This document shows, piece by piece, positions 59,295 through 64,000 of a stretch of DNA of 64,000 nt. The stretch's first letter is position 1, and each line of letters begins with the position of its first letter. The stretch is taken from assembly GCA_002197995.1 (NCBI GenBank), contig NGZR01000004.1, positions 2,232,001 to 2,296,000 on the forward strand, in the 5' to 3' direction. The notes below the pieces were generated by a model. The model made no database searches. It was not told where the DNA came from and saw only the letters and a list, made by a program, of their open reading frames with translations. A program made the translations under genes and the position numbers. Source of the stretch: Gaeumannomyces sp. JS-464 (Eukaryota > Ascomycota > Sordariomycetes > Magnaporthales > Magnaporthaceae).

Positions 59295-60592
59295 TCACCG
59301 CTTCTTGACCGACGGACGCGGCTTGCACTCGTCCGCCAGGACGGGGTGTAGCATGACCTTGTTTGGGAATTGGGTATTGTTCCCCTGGTACCCCTTTGCC
59401 CAGTCGTAGCTGACCGAGTAAGCAAAGATATTGCCGTTCTTGTTGAAGGTAGTCGACGTGATGCTGCCGCCGACATTGGGATAGCCCTTGAGCCTGTGTT
59501 TGGCGTCCTTATCCCAGAAGTGGAACGTGCCGTCCGAACCGGCTGTGCTGAAGGTCCCGTGCACTGGGTGGAATGATATGTCGTTGACTGCGTAGACGCT
59601 GGTGGTGTTGCCCTGCGGCTGGTCGCGGTGACACTTGAAAGAGAAATTGGAGCTGTGTTTTGTTGCGGTGGTCAGCCAAGCAGTCCTGGTGCACCACTCT
59701 TACCAGCCCGATAACGGAGGGAAAAGGTTGGGATATTCTCTTACCTGTTGTCCTTGTCTTCCACGTACTGGATGGCGCACCGACCCTCGATGCTGCCAAT
59801 AGCAAAGCCCGTAGAGTCGGTGAAGCAGCTGACGACGCGGGTCTGCCACTTAAGCGGGCTCTGGAGGGTCTTGTAGAACTTTGAGGGGTCCTTGAGGTTG
59901 ACGACGTTGATGTAGCGGTCGGCGGTGCCGATGACGAGCAGGTCGCCGCGCACGTCCATGCTGTAGACGCGCTCCTGGCACTGCAGGGTGCCGACGGCCG
60001 TCTGCTGCCGCAGGTCCCAGTACTTGACCGTCTTGTCCCACGAGCCCGTGATCACCATGGGGCTCCCGCTGTTGTCGTAGAAGCGGACGCACCGCACCGG
60101 CCGGTCGTGCTGCGCCACCTGCGCCGTCACGCCCGTCGTCACGTCGCACACCTTGGCCATCTTGTCGGCGCCTCCAGAAACGATCTTGGTGCCATCCTGC
60201 GTGGGTTTCCAGGCGTCAGCATTGAAGTTGCGTCACCTGCTTAAGGGCTCTAATTACCCGCCCGCTTTGGACAGCCTCGGGGAAGAAAGCAAAGTAAAGC
60301 AACCACACAAGGCAGGGGAGAGCATTACCTTGTAGTAGTCGCAGCTGAAGACGGGCGCGTCATGCTCGTAGAGGTGTTTCCCTTCGGCGGTTCCATTGCC
60401 CAGGACCTCGTAGATGCGCACCTTCTTGTCCCAGCTCGCGACGGCGAGGAAGTCCTTCTGGTCGCTCGGGTTCGGGTTGAAGGCGAGGTCCGAGATGCTG
60501 TCCTCGGGAGGGTTCGCGATGGCGACGTCATTTTTGAGGTCGCCGATCGTGTTGGTCGTCGCCGACGTCGTCTGGCCGAAGAGCCCAGACAT
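59295..60592 (-). CDS. RAE1: Rae1/Gle2, WD40 mRNA-export factor
   Basis: Nuclear-pore-associated beta-propeller that works with Nup98-type nucleoporins in mRNA export. Exons 60592-60329, 60196-59745 and 59652-59295. The start MSGLFGQTTSATTNTIGDLK is characteristic. Propeller blades follow: DSISDLAFNPNPSDQKDFLA, SWDKKVRIYEV, DGTKIVSGGADKMAKVCDV, VRCVRFYD..., ITGSWDKTVKYWDLR, GDLLVIGTADRYINVVNL, IGSIEGRCAIQYVEDKDN, NDISFHPVHGTFSTAGSDGT, FHFWDKDAKHRLKGYP and YDWAKGYQGN. The tail CKPRPSVKKR and stop at 59295 match fungal Rae1. Both introns have clean GT/AG ends and frame is kept. About 357 residues, standard length. Confidence 0.95.
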
Positions 60593-62253
60593 GGTTGCTT
60601 TCTCGGCGCGGCTTCCGCTGAAGGTAGCAGGCGGTTCGTGAGATGCCCTCGGGCCGGGCGCGGGGACTGCCGAGCTCGAGAAGAAGCCGGCCTCTTGGAG
60701 GTTGATAGCCACGAGCCCGGTGATTGTCCGGTTCAAAGGATTTTATGTGTGTGCGAAGGCTGCTGTCTGGAGAGTCGAGGTGATCTAGTTCAGGCCCCAG
60801 ACACGGCTCGGTGCTAGTCAACGGCTCCAGCACGCGTCGGTGATCCTCGAAGGCAAAGATGCAAAACTGATGACCAATGACAAGCTGCAGCTGTGGGTTA
60901 CATAAGACGGACGCCTGCAATGAGTAAACCTGCAAGCAAGCTCGACAAGCTGCCCCACCTTGACACAACGCGCCCCATCTAATTCTGCGGGGACCTAGCG
61001 GAAGACGGCCATAAAAAAAAATCGACTTGAGAAATCCGCAAAAGTTTTTTCCCTCCTTCCTCTCCCTCAGGCCCCCTCGTCCAAAAGATCGCTGTTCGAA
61101 GCTGAAAACACGGAGAAGGTGCTCGCACCGTCTCAACAACCCTCTGCTTTGGGGAAAGTCCCCGGACACTTCTTGCGGAAACGCGCCGCCATAGAAGCAC
61201 TGCGGCTCATCCCTGCTGGCTGTCTCTCGCGCCGCCCTCGACCGTCCCTCCGCCCTCGGGCGGCCACCCTGCCTCGGGACAGGTTTCTGCACCGGCACCG
61301 CCGCCCTCTCGCCGCCGCTCCCCGTTGCCCTCAATGGACGAAGATACGAGTCCGCGCTTCGGGACGGCGGTCGGGCAATCTGGTCTGGTCTGATCCTGGC
61401 CCTGGTGGGCGTGGATTTATTGGGGATGGTCGGGGCGGCCCACGGGACGCTCTATCCTGGCATGGGAGTATTTCGTCAGTTCATTCCACCACAGTTATGC
61501 GATTGAACCATGCCTGGTCTGTCGGTACTCCCTCGGGAGGAAAGCAGCCGGCGTGGTTTTACACGATGGGGCTTACTCTTGGTGCGAGGGGGGCTCCAAC
61601 CACACTCTTGTCGTTCTCGCGAACGAGACCCCAGACATCCATCCATCTTTTCTACACCCCAAGCTTCGCGGAAGCTTTCATCGTCTAGGGGCTCTCGTGA
61701 GCGGGAGTTGAGCAGAGTGCCCATTTTGGGGTGAAGTTTTACATGATGAACCAAATATTAGAGTCAAGCACTGACCGGAGCCACTGTAAAAGGTGCGCTC
61801 CATGGTGATGATTGCAATATGCGTTATGGTTTCTGATAAACTTCACATGATTTTAATTTTTCTCGCCTGTTGACCCCTTCCTCACATTTCTTGCAGGCCA
61901 TGATAGTCTTCGTTCGCAACTTCATATCACCGTCGATGATCAGCCATCGGCACAATAATAAATACACATTGAATGGATTATCGAGATGCTGTAGAACAAC
62001 CTAGATTGGGATATTCGTTTCGACATTATGGATATGTTGGTTTTGCAAAACCCTCCCCATACTCTAGACCCAACCATATGCTCATGCTACTCTCATCAAC
62101 GCCGTGCGCGACCAAGCCAGAAGAAGAGGCCATTTCCAGAGGCTAGAAATGCCACCAGGTTGCATGTGCCTGCAATGCCTGCATGTGCAGACACAGATCT
62201 CCATACGCATACAATACAGCTCCCAGACAGGCCATACATGAATCTGCCCATCG
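60593..62253. other. Intergenic region
   Basis: About 1.66 kb between RAE1 (-) and the 3' end of the next minus-strand gene. An open frame at 61119-61688 lacks coding character. 61800-62030 is A/T-rich. No supportable gene. Confidence 0.5.
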
Positions 62254-63809
62254 TCACATGAGACCGCCCAGGACGACCTTGCCCACGTTGGCGACCTCGT
62301 TCTTGGCGCCGCTGCGGCTCGAGTCCTCAAACTCCTTGACGACGCCCTGGATGATGATCTTGCGGACCCTAGCGTCGGCCTTGGTGAAGAGCTCGGCCAC
62401 GGACTGGTTGCACTCGCGCGGCGTGGGCAGCAGGCTCAGCAGGCGTGTGTAGCAATCGATCAAGACGTCGCAAAGCGTCGCGAACGTCTCGAAGAAGTCC
62501 GGGTCGAAGGGCAGCGACGGCGTCAGCAGGTGCGTATACTCCTCGCCGGGCAGCAGGTCTGTGTCGTGCGCGGCGAAGGCCAGCACGCTGGTGTTGCCGC
62601 CCTCGGCCCCGTCCGCGCCGCCGCCACCTGACTCGCCGCCGCCGCCGCCGCCGCCGCCAAAGACGCCGGCGGACCCGCCGTTGCTCTCGCTGGGCTCCAG
62701 GGGAAAGCCGATGTCGTTGGCGCCCGAGGTGCGGCGCGTCTTGGCGCCCTGGGTGCCGCGGCGAAACATGTTTGGGATGCGGGCGCGGGACAGGGAGGAC
62801 GCGGCCGAGGGCCCGTTCTCCGAGTGCAGGTTCTGGAAGGTCTCGAACTCTCCCAGCAGGACGTTGAGGCTGCGCAGGAACTCGAGCGGGGTGGACGAGT
62901 TGAGGTCGATGACTGCGGGCAGGGAGAGACCGAGGAGCAGGTAGTTGGTCGCGCGGCGGGCGAGCTTGCGGCTGTCAAAGTAGGGCAGCCTGGCGAGGTC
63001 GGGCTTGTCGAAGAGCAGCGTGTTGAACCAGTAGACGCGGCCTTCGTGTCTGTATGGTTGTTTGCAGCGGTCAGTAAATAGGTAGTACTTAAGGGAGAGG
63101 GGCCGAGAACGCACGCCTTGCGCAGATAGTCCAGCGTTGATATCCTCTTGTTTGCCATGTCATGAATGTGCTGGTGGACCAGCGAAGACTCGCTCTGCAT
63201 GGCCACGCTGGTCGAGGGCGGGGCCAGCTGGCTGGGCGTGTAGCCGTTGGCTGAGGAGGGCGCGGTGCGAGTGAGCATCCTGGAGAAGGAGTCGGCCGAG
63301 AGGGGAGGGGACAAGCCAGCGTCGCGGTGGGTCGTGTGCGCAGCGAGGGCGCCGTTGTCGGGCAGGTTCGGGGGCGTCGAGTGGTCGGTTACGACGAAGA
63401 AGCCGCTGCGGCCTCCTCCAGCGCCGTCGGCGCCGGACCCATTCGAGGTCGAGCCGCGCCGTAGTCTCGCGAAGGAGGGTCTACGGGAGAGGGAGAAGGA
63501 AGGTCTGCGATCCTTGGCGGGCTTGTGCTGCGGCTCTGGCTGCGGCTGCTGCTGCTGCTGTTGCTGCTGCTGTTGCTGCTGCTGTTGGTCGGCCTGTCCC
63601 GAGGATTCGTTTGGGTCGGCGGTGTTGGGTCGTGATTTGTTGCCTGTGGAACCAGCTGGCGCTGATGGCGGCGGCGGCAGTGGAGGTGGAGGCTGCTGCA
63701 GGGAGCTGGCCGTCTGCGTCGCTGGCGGGGACGAATAGGCATTTTGAGGAAAGGAGTAGTTGGACGTTGCGCCCACCCTCGCGGCATCTCGCCCAGTTAT
63801 TTGGAACAT
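62254..63809 (-). CDS. Conserved fungal protein of unknown function with poly-Gln N-terminus
   Basis: Two exons, 63809-63115 and 63049-62254 (GTGCGT donor, ATACAG acceptor), about 497 residues. The N-terminal third is disordered: Pro-rich, a run of 14 Gln, then a Ser/Arg block (RRPSFSLSRRPSFARLRRGS). The folded part begins SSLVHQHIHDMANKRISTLD and continues YLRKAHEGRVYWFNTLLFDK, PDLARLPYFDSRKLARRATN, YLLLGLSLPAVIDLNSSTPL and FLRSLNVLLGEFETFQ. After a Gly9 linker the second helical part has PSLPFDPDFFETFATLCDVL and RECNQSVAELFTKADARVRK. The end is VGKVVLGGLM. The helical domain looks conserved and globular, but I cannot name it. No membrane segment or signal peptide. The start at 63809 is the first ATG of the frame. 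Confidence 0.75.
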
Positions 63810-64000
63810 GGGCCGCTCCGCAGGCCGGGTTTAGACTCTAGGGCTCTCCGATTCGGTGCCGCCGCCCAGCTGGAGCGCGGTCGCTTGGGTGCAGCGATTG
63901 GTGAACCTGGGGGCGCTTTCAGCGCTGTCAGGGCGTAGCTTTAGCGCAGATTCCAGGCTGGCGGTGCGCTAGCTCGGAGGGAGCGGGGGCTGGCTGAGGC
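63810..64000. other. Upstream region of the last gene
   Basis: 191 bp to the window edge, G/C-rich. Promoter or leader of the minus-strand gene starting at 63809; nothing else seen. Confidence 0.4.

Noticed and set aside
61119..61688. 189-codon plus-strand frame in the RAE1 upstream region
   Set aside because: Arg/Pro-rich composition as expected by chance; no motif. A short hydrophobic patch in another frame near 61380-61500 was also too weak to call.

Overview
The window is nuclear DNA of a filamentous ascomycete, most probably a Sordariomycete. Genes carry short introns (about 50-330 bases) with GTRNGT donors and CTAAC/CTGAC-like branch sites. Coding third positions are strongly G/C. The recognisable proteins are eukaryotic and fungal: FluG-type fusion, GH76 mannanase, COQ7, Rtf1, Ups2, Erv41, Rae1, gamma-tubulin. 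I cannot name the species. There is no rRNA, complete tRNA, CRISPR array or polyketide/peptide synthetase.

Layout. 1-8.4 kb: last exon of mitochondrial porin, a mitochondrial J-protein (-), methionine aminopeptidase 2 (+), the lipid-transfer protein Ups2 (+), a small unknown (-) and a P-loop kinase (+). 8.4-17 kb: a long low-complexity unknown (-), a repeat-flecked spacer, a 90-residue conserved small protein (-) and gamma-tubulin (-). 18-31 kb: phospholipase D (+), COQ7 (-), the Paf1-complex subunit Rtf1 (+) and an ADCK1/Mcp2 UbiB-type kinase (+). 31-41 kb: accessory and metabolic genes: a single-pass membrane protein, a DapA-type aldolase, a prolyl-4-hydroxylase-like oxygenase, an HSL-type hydrolase, a MITE-like element, a MYND-finger protein and a GH76 enzyme. 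A 3.6-kb stretch without a supportable gene follows. 45-51 kb: a FluG-like amidohydrolase/glutamine-synthetase fusion, a DsbA-like protein and Erv41. 51-56 kb is accessory and secreted: a cysteine-rich membrane protein, a secreted endonuclease/exonuclease/phosphatase-fold enzyme with a possible 258-residue secreted protein just upstream, and a secreted alpha/beta hydrolase. 57-64 kb: a mitochondrial-looking unknown, Rae1 and a poly-Gln unknown.

Functional themes. Six genes are, or look, mitochondrial (porin, J-protein, Ups2, COQ7, Mcp2-like kinase, the 57.7-kb gene). COQ7 and the Mcp2-like kinase both touch coenzyme Q biology and lie within 7 kb. I see no operon-like system or biosynthetic cluster.

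A warning for any reader: about half of the genes, including ones expected to be essential (gamma-tubulin, MetAP2, porin), carry one or more apparent single-base frameshifts, often a lost or gained base in a short C or G run. I read these mainly as assembly errors. Such genes are annotated as intact loci with the breaks listed.

The most unusual sequence-level item is a 265-bp terminal-inverted-repeat element (37798-38062) with 33-bp arms and a possible CCTCC target duplication. Next come two GC-AG introns (one splitting a Walker A motif around a 30-nt exon), a hydrolase whose nucleophile serine is glycine, and the tightly packed secreted pair at 52.6-54.3 kb.
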